From: Megascapheus bottae
Lineage: Eukaryota > Chordata > Mammalia > Rodentia > Geomyidae
DNA length: 64,000 bases
NCBI GenBank assembly: GCA_024803745.1
Contig: JANJXV010000013.1
Coordinates: 17,295,501-17,359,500, forward strand
Reading direction: 5' to 3'
Positions 12,191-24,875 of the stretch are shown here, one piece after another. How positions within the stretch are numbered: the stretch's first letter is position 1; the number at the start of each line of letters is the position of its first letter. Made by a program: the position numbers and the translations under genes. The notes beneath the pieces were generated by a model. It saw nothing but the letters and a program-made list of their open reading frames with translations, was not told the DNA's origin and ran no database searches.

Positions 12191-15100
12191 GCTCCGGAAG
12201 CTTAAGAATACATTTTATCAAGAGAATTGGTTTGTATCATTCAGAGGGTACAACATGAGATTTCAAGGGAAGAACATATTTCCTAGGCCTTTACATGTGA
12301 CACAGCTTTGTCAAATGTTCAGGACCAGGGCAGAGCACAGTGCTTGGAGCCCAAACCAACTTGTTGAGACATGACAAGGTAAGTTCAGAGTCCTGCTCTT
12401 AGGCCACCAAAATCAATTTGTGTGTATCCTATTTTCCAATTGGGAAAACTCACATAAATTGGCTTAAATGGCTCTATTAATAATGAATCTTGAGTTTAGA
12501 ACTAAGTAGGGGATCTTTTCTATGGTTGTACCTTGAAGCACGTGAAAGAGGGAACCCTAATACTGCACAACTGGGGTCCTTGTCCTGTAGGTGTGGAAGA
12601 AGCTGAGAAGAAGACACAGGAATGTCACTGTGATTTGCAGGTAGAGGAGGGGGCTGCAACATTCTGTGTTTTTTTTCAGAGGGAAAAATAAAGGGATTAT
12701 GATGGCGACAGTAGAGATAATTTAAGACAGGGCAAATTTTAGTCTGAAATGATTATAAGAAAGTTCAGATAACTCAGGACCAGAAAACCTGCCTTGGAAT
12801 TTCCAAGTAATATTGACTAGAAAGGAGTTGGGGAAAGCATAGAAGAGGCAGGGTATGCTAAAAGGTTGCAGGTCTTAACTAAAAGGCCTGCAGCATTTTC
12901 ACAGAGTGGACTTGGTGGACCAATTGTGAGGGAAGATGAAAATATGAAGGGATTGCTGGGCAATTAAATGTCACAAGTTAAGGGCATAAAGGTCTCTATG
13001 TATGTTAACAGGCTGGCACCAAGAAATAATGAAGAAATTTAGACTCGTCCTGTTGTTAAAAGATGAACAGAAAAGTTATGAATAAAGGGTGGAGGAAGAC
13101 TTGATGTTAAACTAAGAAGCAAAATTTTGTCCTGTTGGTTATGGGGACTCATTGGTGTCTTCTGAGCAGAGGCAACATGCAACAAAGGTAGGGTGGCATG
13201 AAGGCAGGAGGCTAGGAGAGAATAGCCTTAAAGATTCTGTTCCAACTCATAGGCTTGAACACCCCACTTAATGGCAGGGGTCAAAGCAGAAGAAAGGCCC
13301 TGGGGATAGACCTTCCAGGGCTAAAATTCCAAGGCAGTGAACACCAAGAAGTACTATACTGTGTTTATTCTTTGCATATGCCTCTCTTGGTCCAATCACC
13401 TGACTGAGGTGAATAGACTCATGGACCAACTTGGAAGACTGTGAGAGCATAGCATTCTGGCACCTGAAAAACCAGAGTATGTGGCTTGGGGCACTGGGTT
13501 TTCTGCATCCCAGAGGGTATGGCAGGTGTAGAAGAGAATGAAAACTTTGTAGCCTGTGACACTGGACTCACATCATCCAATAGATAATAGAGTTTAGAAG
13601 GAAGGACCCTGGTGACAACACTGAGCAGGCTGGCTGTCTCTGTTTGGGCTGTAAAGAAGTTTCAAGAGGAGGCAAGGAAGAGCTGTGGGCACCAGGGCTA
13701 TAGTCAAGTAGGCTGAGGTTTTGGGTGGAGTACAGTGGATGGAGAGATGGAAAGTGCTGTGGTTAAGCAGTGTGGATGCCTCAGGGACATCTGTGTGGCA
13801 GGGAGAAAGCCTGGCAACCCCAAAGTCAGAACTGGCTCGCAGGGTCTGGGGACACTCCTACTGTTTTCAGAGCACAGGAAAAGCATAACCTCTAAGTGTT
13901 CTGGAGTTATAATAGGCCTCACTAATCATTTCAGTCGCTAAATAATTTTCAGACCATCTTCTGTCCTGAGAATAGTGATGGTGGGAACACGGGCTAAGAT
14001 GTGTCTCCTGCCTGGATGGAACTTGAAGGTACCCCTCATTCAAAAGCAGGGCACTGTGTGTGGAAAATAGGCAGCAGGTTGGCTAGAACTGAGACGTCAG
14101 TGAGTTCAAGTAGAGCACTCAAAATAAACCATATCATTTATCAGTAATTCACCATGCCTCACACTTGAAGCAGTCTTGTTTTAGTCATTCAGCATCCTTT
14201 CAGGGTTTTGGCTAAGTAGAAAACCGACTCCAAAAGCTATCTGATCTTCCTATTATTTCTAGGTAACAGGTAGCTGGAATTACATTGGTACTCAATCAAT
14301 GTGATCCCAAACTAGTATGCCACCTACCCATGTTTTGCCATTGTGCTTAGAGTTCAGACTATGCAGCATCCATCACAGGGAAGATTTTTCAAACATCACA
14401 ATGAGATAGGAAGAGAGTCAGCATGTGGTAGATCACTTTAACCTCAGAGAGGAAGACATCCTGTTCCAGACATCTGGGCCCACTTTTTTATGGAATCCTA
14501 GAAACTATCAACCCCTACCTGTTATGGGGGGTGTAATTTTTGGGTTCTTAGCTAGATTCCTTTCTAAAAAAAATATTCGAATGGGACAAGATAACCTTGA
14601 TCTTCTAAATAATTCATACCCAAAGCTTTCCAGCTTTAGCTACTTTTTTTTTTTTTACTAGCAAACTGTCACTTGAACATCCTCAACTGTTTGGGGGCTC
14701 AAGTTGTCAGTCCTCAAGGATGTGTGTGAAGGACTGGCCTGGAAGGGTGTGGTGAGGGATGAGAGTCAGAGAAAGTTGGGCAGTAGCTCTGGTGGGACTA
14801 TGGGGGTGGAGAGGAGGGGCTGATACAGTGAAGTAAGAATTAGCTGAGAGCCTGCCTGTGGGTGTGAGGATGCCTCCATGAAAAGACGTCATTGTCTTCG
14901 CAGATGGCTTGTTCTGGCATTGAGCAGGTGGGTGTTGGTGGGGGCTGCCTTCTCAACTCCGGGAACTTTCTCATCCTGTATCCTGTAGAACCAGTCAGTC
15001 ATATACTGCTGATCAGGTTTGTGCTAGGCCCCATCCTCTGTTCAGTCTGATGTTCCAGGACCTCAGCCCTGCAAGCCATACCTAGCTTCTGTCCTCAGAA

Positions 15101-15193
15101 TGGACCTGCCTGCTCCAGAGTTATTAACAAGAAGCTCTCTCTCTTAGCACACAAGAGTTTGAGAACATCTGCTAGGGAGGCAAGAAAAACCAG

Positions 15194-15446
15194 TGAGAAC
15201 CAGGTGTTGGTAGTCACATCTGTAATCTTACCTATTCTGGAGGTTGAGATCTAAGGATCACAGTTTAAAGCCAGCCCAGACAAGAAAGTTCATGAGACTC
15301 ATCTCCAATTAACTACCAAAAAGCCAGAAGTAGAGCTGTAGCTGACATAGAGGGCTAGCCTTGAGCATAAAAGCTCAATGACAGTCCCCAGGCCCTGAAT
15401 CCAAGCCCTAGGACCAGCACACAAAAAGAAAAGAGAAGAAAAGATA
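15194..15446 (+). repeat. Composite 7SL/tRNA-like SINE
   Basis: 7SL-type left part (gtagtcacatctgtaatctt, cagtttaaagccagcccaga), linker catctccaattaactacc, then the right module (agggctagccttgagcataa, caggccctgaatccaagccc) and an A-rich tail. Full-length layout, moderately diverged. Confidence 0.85.
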
Positions 15447-16659
15447 GTGACTATTCAGAGTGGGAGGTAAAGCAGTGTCTGGGCTGTGGTGACTCCACAC
15501 TTCAAGAGGCTAAGGTTCAGTTTCTATGCCCTATCAACTATAGAATTGTTAAAATGATTCTCTAGTGTCAAAAACTCAGTTATCAAATGTTATATGTACT
15601 TATATTTCACAGAAAATTTTAAATCAAGTGGCAATTGGATGAGAAATGGTGTTAATGAGAAGGATTCTATAAGCTACTGGAGATATACATGCCATTACAT
15701 CACTATTACACGTTGTGTAGGGGAATGTTCCCTAAGTAACTCGTGGAGTGATTGTCTATTACCCTTATCCATGAAGAACAATTGTAGGGACACTTGGTGC
15801 AACTAGACTTTTCTCAAAGCCACCTCTGGATTTAGTGTGGACATTTTTTTTTAAAACAAACCTATTTATTCTATGTATAAATGTAAACTTCAAAGTTTAT
15901 GGGTTAACTGTTCCATACATATGAATTGACCAGAGTACCTTTTACATAACCATTTTCCAATGGTCTCTAATTCCATTAATTTCATATACTTACTGCATTT
16001 CCAGAATTATTTCCACTCCAGTGTGGACACTCTTGATAACAGTGAGTAGCACAGGGGAGCTATTATTCCAAGGCTAAAAAGCCAGCCATTAATGTGGTCA
16101 GGACTTGGCCCTTTCTCTACCCCAAAGAGCTCAACTTCAGATTTAACCTCCATGGTGGAGGCATCTTGAATGCAGTCCTCCAATTGTGACCTTGTTGCCT
16201 CGCCTGAGCATCATAAACTTTGCCTGCTCACTATCCTTGAAGGAAGGGCTAGCTGGTAAGACTTTGGAGAAGAGACTAAGGAAGGCTCCAGGGAGCTATG
16301 AAAGTAGGCATCTGTGCTGTAGGAGACTTCCAGCACTGGAAGTTCTGATGACCTACTGTCTTTCTGTCAAGTACTGCTAAGAATACCCAGAAAACTTGAG
16401 CATGTGCACTGTGTTTAAACTCCTGTGCCTCTAGGGTTTGCCTGTGTTGGGGATGATCACAAGGGATTTGGCTGCTTCTCAAACATGATTATGTTTTTTT
16501 CCTAATTCTAATACTTAGGCTGTGATGAAGAGTCTACCAAATTCATCTTCTGTGATTGTACAATTAGGGACATAGACTCTGTGTAGGGAGAGACAGGTGT
16601 TGCACATTTCTGGGCTAAGTTCTGGGTTGGTTAGTGTATTCTGTTGTCTAACTCTCTGA

Positions 16660-16770
16660 CCAGCCCTGTGTGAAGTGTGTGTAATATTATATAATAACCT
16701 GAGAGGATAATATATATTAGCTGAAGTTAAAAAGAAAGAGTAGATCCAGGATTTGAATCCATAGCCTCTG
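16660..16770 (-). repeat. MIR relic, antisense
   Basis: Traces of an inverted MIR: agaaagagtagatccaggat, then ttgaatccatagcctctgac. Weak but in the expected order. Confidence 0.45.
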
Positions 16771-16778
16771 ACTTCCCT

Positions 16779-17118
16779 ATTAATTCATTTGTTGAGATCT
16801 TAACCTGCAAGGTGTTGGTATTATGAAGTAGGGATTTGGAAAGATGGATAGGTCCAGAGAGTGGAGCCTTCATGAATGAGATCAGTCCCCTAATAAAGTA
16901 GGCCCGAGGGAGCTACCTAGTGTCTTCCACAATGTGAGGACAAAGCTAGGACCTACATAAGGCATTTAATGAGACATGGGTTCTCATGAGACATTTAATC
17001 AGAGTCTTGATCATGGATGTTCCAACCTCCAGAACTAAAAGAAATAAACTTGTTGTTTATAAACTACCTTCCCAATTGATGTAACTTTTGATACTGCAAG
17101 CCCAAACAGACCCAACTT
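16779..17118 (+). repeat. Solo LTR of MLT1 type (ERVL-MaLR)
   Basis: About 340 bases keep the order of a mammalian MLT1 LTR: a 5' part with agagagtggagccttcatga and gatcagtcccctaataaag, the cacaatgtgaggacaaagc block, cttgatcatggatgttccaa, cctccagaactaaaagaaa, aataaacttgttgtttataa (carrying its AATAAA), and ending in gcaagcccaaacagacc. It is old and diverged. No internal retroviral sequence or coding frame is attached, so it is a solo LTR. Identification is from memory of the consensus. Confidence 0.75.
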
Positions 17119-18034
17119 TGACTCCTTTCTGCTGTATCTTGTGCCTCTGACTCTTTGGGAGAAGTATCCTCCATTCACTTGGTAAGAAAGGGGCCTGAGA
17201 AGGTTCAGGGCAGGATTGGAGTGGGAAATGGTATTTCTATGACCTGTTGAGTCATGTTAAGTCTCTGTACCTTTCACTACTTCCTTTGAAGTCGAAGACC
17301 TTTTGGGGTACCTTCTGTTGGGGGAATAAAGGCTCTACTTTATTGAAAAAAGAAGGGAAGGAAGAAGGAATAGAGACTCCTCGAACATTTTTAGACATTT
17401 CTACTCCCTTGAGACCTGAGACACTTTCAGAAGCAAGATGTCTTTAGCAACAGGGAGGGGATAACCCTGCACGGTACTGCTTCCACTTATCTTGGGTCAG
17501 TGGCAGCTTGTGTGACACTGGGGCGTTTCTGGGTCACTTGTCTTGGGAAAGTCCTTACACCACCCTCTGGCTTCAGAGCTCTGAAGCAGGGGAGTGGTCT
17601 GAGTGACAAGTGTCTGGTGACTGGTACGCTGAGGCTCTGCCCACTCTTCCCTGTCCCGGAGAGATAGAGCTGTTGAGTGATTTGAAGAAAAGCAGACAGT
17701 ACTCAGAGCTCTTCAGTTCTTGAATGAAGCTTGACCACTGGATGGATGTTTGTGAGGTCTTAGACTTTTCTCATCTTAGCATCCTAATGTCTGGCCTTGC
17801 TCCTCAAGGATGTTGTTCAATGTAAAAAAATAATGAAGCATCAGTCTCCCTTGTGCTGAGAGAAAGGGAAACAACACTGGTAGATCATAATATAAATCAG
17901 TACCTCTGGAGAGCAGGCTTTTCTTTGTTTTGTTTTTGTTTTTAACTTGCCTGTCCCCATATCTGTGATCACTGCAGGGACTGTATAAATTTAAATAAAC
18001 TACAAAAACAAGGTACTATAAAACAGAAGGATAA

Positions 18035-18237
18035 GTCAGGTGTAGTGGCTCATGCCTGTAATCTTAACTACTTAGACTGCTGAGATCTGAGGATCAAGGT
18101 TCAAAGCTAGCCTGGGCACTAAAGAGACTCTTATCTCTAGTTAATCACCAGGAAATCGAAAGTGGTGCTGTGGCTCAAGGGGTAAGGCAGTAGCCTTGAA
18201 CTGAAGAGCTCAAGGCCCAGAATTCAAGTCCCATGAC
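18035..18237 (+). repeat. Composite 7SL/tRNA-like SINE
   Basis: tcaggtgtagtggctcatgc opens the 7SL-type part, followed by ttatctctagttaatcacc and the right module (gtggctcaaggggtaaggca, agaattcaagtcccatgac). Its A-rich tail position is occupied by a (CA)n microsatellite, a common origin for such tracts. Confidence 0.9.
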
Positions 18238-18268
18238 ACACACAGATACAGACACAGTCACAGTCACA

Positions 18269-18321
<53 letters not shown>
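18237..18321. repeat. (CA)n microsatellite at a SINE tail
   Basis: Imperfect cacagataca and cagtcaca units lead into about 25 pure CA repeats. Lies directly on the 3' end of the preceding SINE. Confidence 0.95.
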
Positions 18322-18325
<4 letters not shown>

Positions 18326-19044
18326 TAGGAGAATAAAATGCTAAAAACAAACTTTCTCATAATTATGAAGATCAAAAATTTGAGCATCAACAAGATTAGA
18401 TTTCTTGTGAGGCCTTTCTCCATGGTTTACAGATAGGTATCTTCTTTCTGTGTCTTCACATGGTCTCTCCTTTACCCATCTGTGTCCTAATCTTGTCTTA
18501 TCATAAGAACACCAGTTATATTAGCCTAAGTTTTCTTCTAATTTATTGATAAGGCCTACCTTTCAAAATTATCCCATTTCCAAATATGGCCACATTCTAC
18601 GGAACTAAGGATTAGGACTTCAACATGTAAAATTTCGGGGAGGAGGAAGGCTAAATTCAACCCATTATAGAATTCTTTTAAGAGCCTTAGTGAACAAGGC
18701 TCTATGCCCTGGTGAAGGAAAGACAGGAACTCACTACTGTCCTACCTAGCTAAGAACAAGGTGGACCCAGTGACAGAGGAAGCTTGGCAGGCCTTGTTCA
18801 AGGACTCATCCAGAAAAGGTTGTGGGCCAAGCTGTTTTCTTTGCAATCTGGGTTCATTGGCACCGTGTATTTTACACAGTGTCTTCATCTGCCTCCCATG
18901 TGGCTCTGTGTGCTCCAGTAAGACAGAGCTGCTAATCCCCCTTTCCAGCCCAAGTCTTCAGTAGAAGCCCCCTTACCTTCTGATAGGGGCAGGGGCCAAG
19001 TTGTTGACAATGTACACAGGCTGGCCTTTGAGAAAATGTGTTGG

Positions 19045-19049
<5 letters not shown>

Positions 19050-19099
<50 letters not shown>

Positions 19100-19115
19100 A
19101 CGCGTGTGTGTATGA
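19050..19115. repeat. (GT)n microsatellite
   Basis: About 24 pure GT units followed by a degenerate tgcacgcgtgtgtgtatgag end. Precedes an antisense 7SL-type SINE. Confidence 0.95.
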
Positions 19116-19127
19116 GTATGAATGTGA

Positions 19128-19257
19128 ATGCTATTTTTTTTTAAGATACGATCTCACTATATTGCTCAGACTAGTCCAGAAACACTGGACTCAAAGTGTT
19201 CCTCCTACTGCCTCCTTATAAGGAGCTGTGACTATATGCATGTGCCAATATACCCAG
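19128..19257 (-). repeat. Old 7SL-derived SINE, antisense
   Basis: Poly-T then gatacgatctcactatattg and ctcagactagtccagaaaca, the inverted B1/Alu body, ending near gcatgtgccaatatacccag. Monomer without right module. Confidence 0.7.
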
Positions 19258-20427
19258 TTTGGGGGGGTTTTTTTTGATGTAAAAGAAAATCCATTTTATT
19301 GACTTAAAATTAAACTGTTCAACAAATGTTGACATGGAGGTTGGAAATACAGAATAAATTTTAATTAATTCAATTAGTGTTTACCTAAAGCCTGCCAGTT
19401 TCTGGAGCCGGATCCCCTGGGGGAAGCTAGACAGGCTTGTAGGAGGTGGCTTCCCGTAAGCTGAAGTTAAACTCCAAACCCTGAATACTCTAGATAATAT
19501 AGAAAGCTTGCCAATTCACACCTGTTTTTTCTTGTTGCTTAGCATTCTAAAAGGAAGGAGAAGAAAAGCCTGGTTTTATCATCTGTCAGGGAAGTTCCAT
19601 CCTCTGTTCTAGTTGATCTGTCTGCATCCATTATTTAATGCTTGTTCCAGGCCTGAATATGGACAAGTTTCTATTATGGTATAGTTGCTTTTACTTTTTG
19701 AATATTAGGCCTCAGGGATGGGAAGTAATCTTTATTTCAGAATGTTAAGCAGGCCACATGCTCTTTCTCTCTCTTTCCAAAGACATGCAAATATTATGAA
19801 TGACTATCCATATCTTTCAGGTTCTTTGCTGAGGTCCCAGGATAGAGAGGTGAGTAGAATATACTCCTTACCCTCAAGTGCTCAATGTAAACAAAGAGAC
19901 ACATTGAAAAATACTTCATTTTTAAGATTAGCACAGATAATTCTGATGATTTAAATGAGGCATCATCTTCATCAGGGGCAGAGATTAGGAGCTTCTAGCA
20001 TCTTCAGGGACTGGAAAAGTTCTCTTGGATGTGATGCATTTGAATAAGGTCTTAGAATGGTTAGGATTTTGAAAGAATTGGTGGATAAAAGCATCCTCAG
20101 GAAAGGAAGCAGAGAAAATAGGCAAGCTTTTCTGTACCTCTCCCTGTCATTCTATAGTTTTTCTCTATTTAGAGCTTTTCTCTATTTAGTTAGTCTGGGT
20201 AATGAAAAAATGTTACTAGAAGATGAATTGTATTAAAGGACTTTGGATGACTTTGGATAATATAGCTTTTGAACACACACACACCCCACTCCCCTTGCCA
20301 GTAGTGAAGAGCCAGCCATGCAGGGTTTGGGAGCAGGAGAGGCATGACCTGAGCTTTATGGAAAATGCCCTGATGCACTGGGAACGATGGACTGAAGGGG
20401 GATTGACTGGAGATAGGAAACCTAGAA

Positions 20428-20593
20428 GAGGCAGGTTTTGCAGCCTTGCTGAGAGATGCTGAGGTTGCAAGCCATGGAGAAATTCTTGAGCTAAGAGGAG
20501 AGTTTGATCAGAGGCAGGTTTTGCAGCCTTGTTGAGAGATGCTGAGGTTGCAAGCCATGGAGAAATGCTTGAGCTAAGAGGAGAGTTTGATCA
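20428..20593. repeat. 83-bp perfect-length tandem duplication
   Basis: Unit 1 is 20428-20510 and unit 2 is 20511-20593. They abut directly and differ by two substitutions (gccttgCtgag/gccttgTtgag and gaaatTctt/gaaatGctt). Each unit runs from gaggcaggttttgcagcc to agagtttgatca. No repeat family is recognised, so this looks like a simple recent segmental duplication. Confidence 0.97.
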
Positions 20594-20734
20594 AATGTTA
20601 GAACCTATTCCTGGAGTCACCAGAAATTTAGTTTGAGTCTCAGTTCTGCTGAGAGAGGAGTGGTGGGCTCCTGCACTCTGTCACCACTTCCTCCCCTTGC
20701 TTGAAAATCTCAAAAGCTTTTCTTTTAAACATTA

Positions 20735-20842
20735 TTTTTTTTTTGAGACAAGGTTTGCTACATATCCCAGCCTGGCATTGAACTCTTGATCCCCCTACCT
20801 CCACATCCCATATACTGGGATTATAACCACTACACCTAGCTA
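20735..20842 (-). repeat. 7SL-derived SINE, antisense
   Basis: tttttttttgagacaaggtt, then atcccagcctggcattgaac and tactgggattataaccacta. Inverted monomer, B1/Alu-like. Confidence 0.8.
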
Positions 20843-22689
20843 TTCTTTTACACTTTTTATTATTGGACAAATTCCAGTATACACAATTATAAGGAAGAGT
20901 ATAATGAATATGCTTGCTTGTCACTCTTCTTCAATAATCTCCTCTAGCTGTTATTATTAATGAGGGTTGGTCAGTGGAGTAAGAGTTTGTCAGAAGGGTG
21001 GGTTGGAGAGGGAAAAGAATGTAGGTTGGGACTAGTGGTAGGGAGGTTTGTGGGATAATATATCCCCATTTTCTGTTCATTATTCATGTTACCTAAAGCC
21101 TGATTCACACTGACCTTTCTGACAAGGCTCATCTATTAAACCAGACACTAGGACTAATTCAATTTGACAGGCATTGTCCAGTGCCTTTTCTCCCAGACCA
21201 CCTTCTTGGCATCCTTCTGTAGAAAAGTGAATTACAGTGTCAATTGCAGGTTGCAGATTGGGGCTGAGCTCTTAAGACAGGGTGCCATGTAAAAGGAAGG
21301 TACAAAAGCTCTGCCTGGAATGGAGCCTGCTAGCCAGTGAAACTGCTTTTACCACTATGCCATACAGAATAACACTTCCATGGGAACTGTTGCATTGTGC
21401 TTCACTGAGTGGCCTCATTTGGTTTAGAATATAGTACTTATTCATACAATGTAAGTCGGTAACAGTTGAAAAATAAGAATACCTCTCAGAGGGGCACAAA
21501 GATACCAGGTTCATAGAGAAATAAAGGTGCTTCGAGCATGTGGCCCACAGGGTTTCCAGTGCATCATACCATAGCTGAAGTAACATGTCCACTTCTCCTG
21601 GAGAGCTAGAAGACTAGTCTCTTCCTTGGACCGGAGAGAAAAATGGAGTCAAGCTCACATGTGTGGTTCCACCAATAAGGCACTTAGCTATGAAAGAGAT
21701 GCCAGTGTCTTCCCACTATATATCTCTATGACAACATGAAACCAGAAATTAAATGAAGGTAGGAGTACATTTGTTAGTCTGAGTAGTGATTCATTTGGAT
21801 GGGGTGGGAATGTTTTTGTGCAGGATCTAGAAATCTCTGGGTATTAAAAAATAAGTTTTAATGGACAAAGACTGGGAGAAAGCCTTTTGGTTAAAGGGAA
21901 TGGCATGAAAAGGCACAATGACATAAAATTGCTCTCCTATGAATGGAAGGAGGATGAGAGAGTCAGCATGTCGTAGGAAGGCTTGAGGCTTGCTAAGGAA
22001 GTGCTATATTACTATAGCAGCAGACTTCCCTAGGCTTAAATCTTGTTGCTGTTGTTTTCTGTATATGTGATTTAGAGAAATTCACTCTATTGAGATATGT
22101 GACATATACACATACATGCATTACATAGGCATATATGCTTAGCTCAGTGTAAGGGAGGGAGAGAGAACATTTAATAAATGGAAACTTATATTAATACCAT
22201 CTTGCATCTGTGGCAGCTTGGGGTCAGATCTAATTTTGTTACCAATTCATGAGATTAGACTTGGGTAAGAAGGGGCCATGTTGTGCCCAGGTTCTGAATA
22301 CTTGCACTCAGGCTGGCCAAAGCATCTCTGCAGAGAGATCTATGGAGATCTGAAGACTGAAGGTGAGGGAGAGGACAGATGACAGATGAATGCAGGGTAC
22401 TTAGCTCAAGGAGGAGCCCAGAGAGCGCTTTGGCCTAAATGACAATGGCAGCAGATACCTCTCTGATTAGATGCCAAGGAAGCTATCCTGCCTGCTCAGA
22501 TTGACTTAGGCTTAAGTGCTTTGTTCTGTGAAGACATGGAACGCACCCATCTTTGAGGTGGATATCGCTCCCTTCTTATCCATAAAGAAACAGGCTCTGA
22601 GGTTACATCCCTTGTTCTGAGTGACTATCAGAATCCTCACTCAGGCAGTCTAATGTCAACTTGTGCCTTTAATGCCAGCCTACGGTGTC

Positions 22690-23205
22690 TTTCCATTAAA
22701 TAAGTGAAGCAAGCCAGACTCAGAGGAACATAGGCTCAATGGTTTCTCTCATTTGTCATAATCAGTAGAAACCTTGGGCTCTTCTAGCAGAGATTTATAA
22801 TAGAACAAAACATTGATACATAAGGCCATATAGTATGATGCTAAATGAAAGGACCTCCAGGATATAGAAACAAAAGCCATATAATGAGTGATTGTTGTCC
22901 TTAATGTACTATGTTATCTCTCATCTCTTTTGCTGTCCCTTGGTTTCTCATATTGTTACAGTATTTCACCTTGTTATCTGATATATTGTATATATGCGTA
23001 TTTGGTTATTTGAAATCGGATAGGGAAGGAGGAAAAACAAGATGAGGGGCGGGGGTGGGGAAGGGAAATGGGGACCAAGACATGAAAAAGGGTATCAATG
23101 TAAGTGAAGTAATGCACCCTCTATCTGATGAATATAATGTAATCCTTCTACTAATTATAATAAAATATATGGAAAAAATTGAAAAAGTAATAAAAGTAAC
23201 AACAA
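22690..23205 (+). mobile_element. LINE-1 3' end, 5' truncated
   Basis: Begins near aaataagtgaagcaagccag, the end of the LINE-1 coding/3'UTR boundary region, and continues into the 3' tail also seen at 26740, 42715, 43831, 46127 and 49677: aacaagatgaggggcggggg, then gggtatcaatgtaagtgaag, then aatgcaccctctatctgatg, ending in AATAAAA-type sequence. No open ORF2 remains. Confidence 0.8.
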
Positions 23206-24841
23206 CAAAAGAATGAGAACCCCCAACAGGAGAAGTGAGAGGGCAGCATCCCTGTCACCCTTTGTGGGCCGCATGTGCACAGGTGGAAATCTCACCTCAG
23301 TGCGTGCAGTAGGCTGCAAAGCCTAGGAGAAAACAGTACATACTAACTGGGGTGCATGGTGAAATAGGGTTCCGGGTAAGCGTATGCTGTAATGTCGGTG
23401 TGGCTTGAATGAAAGGAGAGGGAGAGATGCACATTCAGCTCATAATTCAGTGCATAATTGAGAGGGTGGATCACAATGATGATTGATTTAGAAGGCCAGA
23501 GGGATGGAGGCAAGACCGAGGGGGAAGTATGGAGTGGAGGACAGAGAGTTTCCATTTCATATCAAAGGTGCGTGCTAGTTTGCTGAAGGGAATCTCTGTC
23601 AGGAGGCATGCATGAAGTTAATTATCTGGATGCTTGAGTGTCTGGGAAGAGGAAGAGGAAGAAGAGATACTTGATCCTGATGCCCAAGTAGAGGATGAGT
23701 GAGGGGAGTGTGACCAAAGAAACAGAACTCAGCCAGAAATAGGTTAGGTATGAGCTGGGCTGTGGATGGAAAAAGGTAAATTCAGGGTGAGAACTCTATG
23801 TGCTCACCAACTGATGTGCTTTGGCAATGCAGGTAGAGAGGTCTCATATTGTGCAAAATAAGGGAGTGGGGAAGTGGGAAGCAGAATTAAAGTATGTGTG
23901 TGTGAGGGAGGGGGATATGGACCTGATGTAGGCATCAGAGAAAATAAGCTGCCATACATAGTTAAAGAGGAGGCAGTGGGAATCCAGGGAACTCTTTGAG
24001 AGCCCCTGAGAAGCGTCCTTCCATCCTTCCACACTTCTGCTGAGTGGAGCAAGGGCCTTGAGGTAGTTCTTCCAGTGGTGCCACTGCTACTATGGGCACA
24101 AGCCAAGTTCAAGGGTAAGAGGAGGTGAAGGAGTCTTCCCAAGCCCAGCCCAGTTTCACCTGCTGTCACTCTCTGGCCAAGAAGCTACAGCTTTGTAAAA
24201 CACAACTGATAATTGTAATATATCCTGCACAAATGAGATAAGGAGGACAAAGTCTTTTCACTCCTTGTAGGCAGGAAGCCTGCTGTGAACCTCCAGAGGC
24301 GGGGTGTTTACCAGCGGGAGGAAATTACTCAGGCATTGAAGTGATTTAGTGTCATTTTGACACATTGTGAACAGCTAGGGGGCTGGGGAGAGGTCGCTAG
24401 CTCTTCCAGTGAGTTGTCAGCTGTGTGTGGTCCTCCACATGTCAGCTGCAGAAGGATGTTCTCGTTTATGTTACTTCTCAGATCTGCTCTTTTTGAGGCT
24501 TTAAGAAGGAAAGAAAGGAAGCTTCTAGTGGACCTCACTCCTATGAGAACACAAACTTGCCTTGCTGCATTAAATAGCAGATCCATGGTGTGGGGATTGA
24601 TCATACTCTGCTCCATGGACACTTCCTAGCTCCCCCATCTCTTTCCAAAGGCCAACATCCTGTTCTCACTGCCATCCCTATTTGTTGCTCTTATCCTGAA
24701 TCCATCCCCTTGTTGGAGTTGCCTGCCTTGCCCTGATATCTGCTCAAACCATGTGTCGACAATCAGAAGTAAAGGCTACAACCCTCACCGCCAGAATTAC
24801 TGCAACCTTTTCTTTTGGCCTTTGAATCAGGAGAAGTGCGA

Positions 24842-24875
24842 GGGCGGGGTGGGGGGGGGAGGGAGGGGGAGGGAG
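24842..24875 (+). other. G-run cluster (possible G-quadruplex)
   Basis: Runs of 3 to 9 G separated by one to three bases (ggcggggtggggggggg, agggagggggagggag) satisfy the usual quadruplex pattern. Folding in cells is not shown. Confidence 0.6.
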
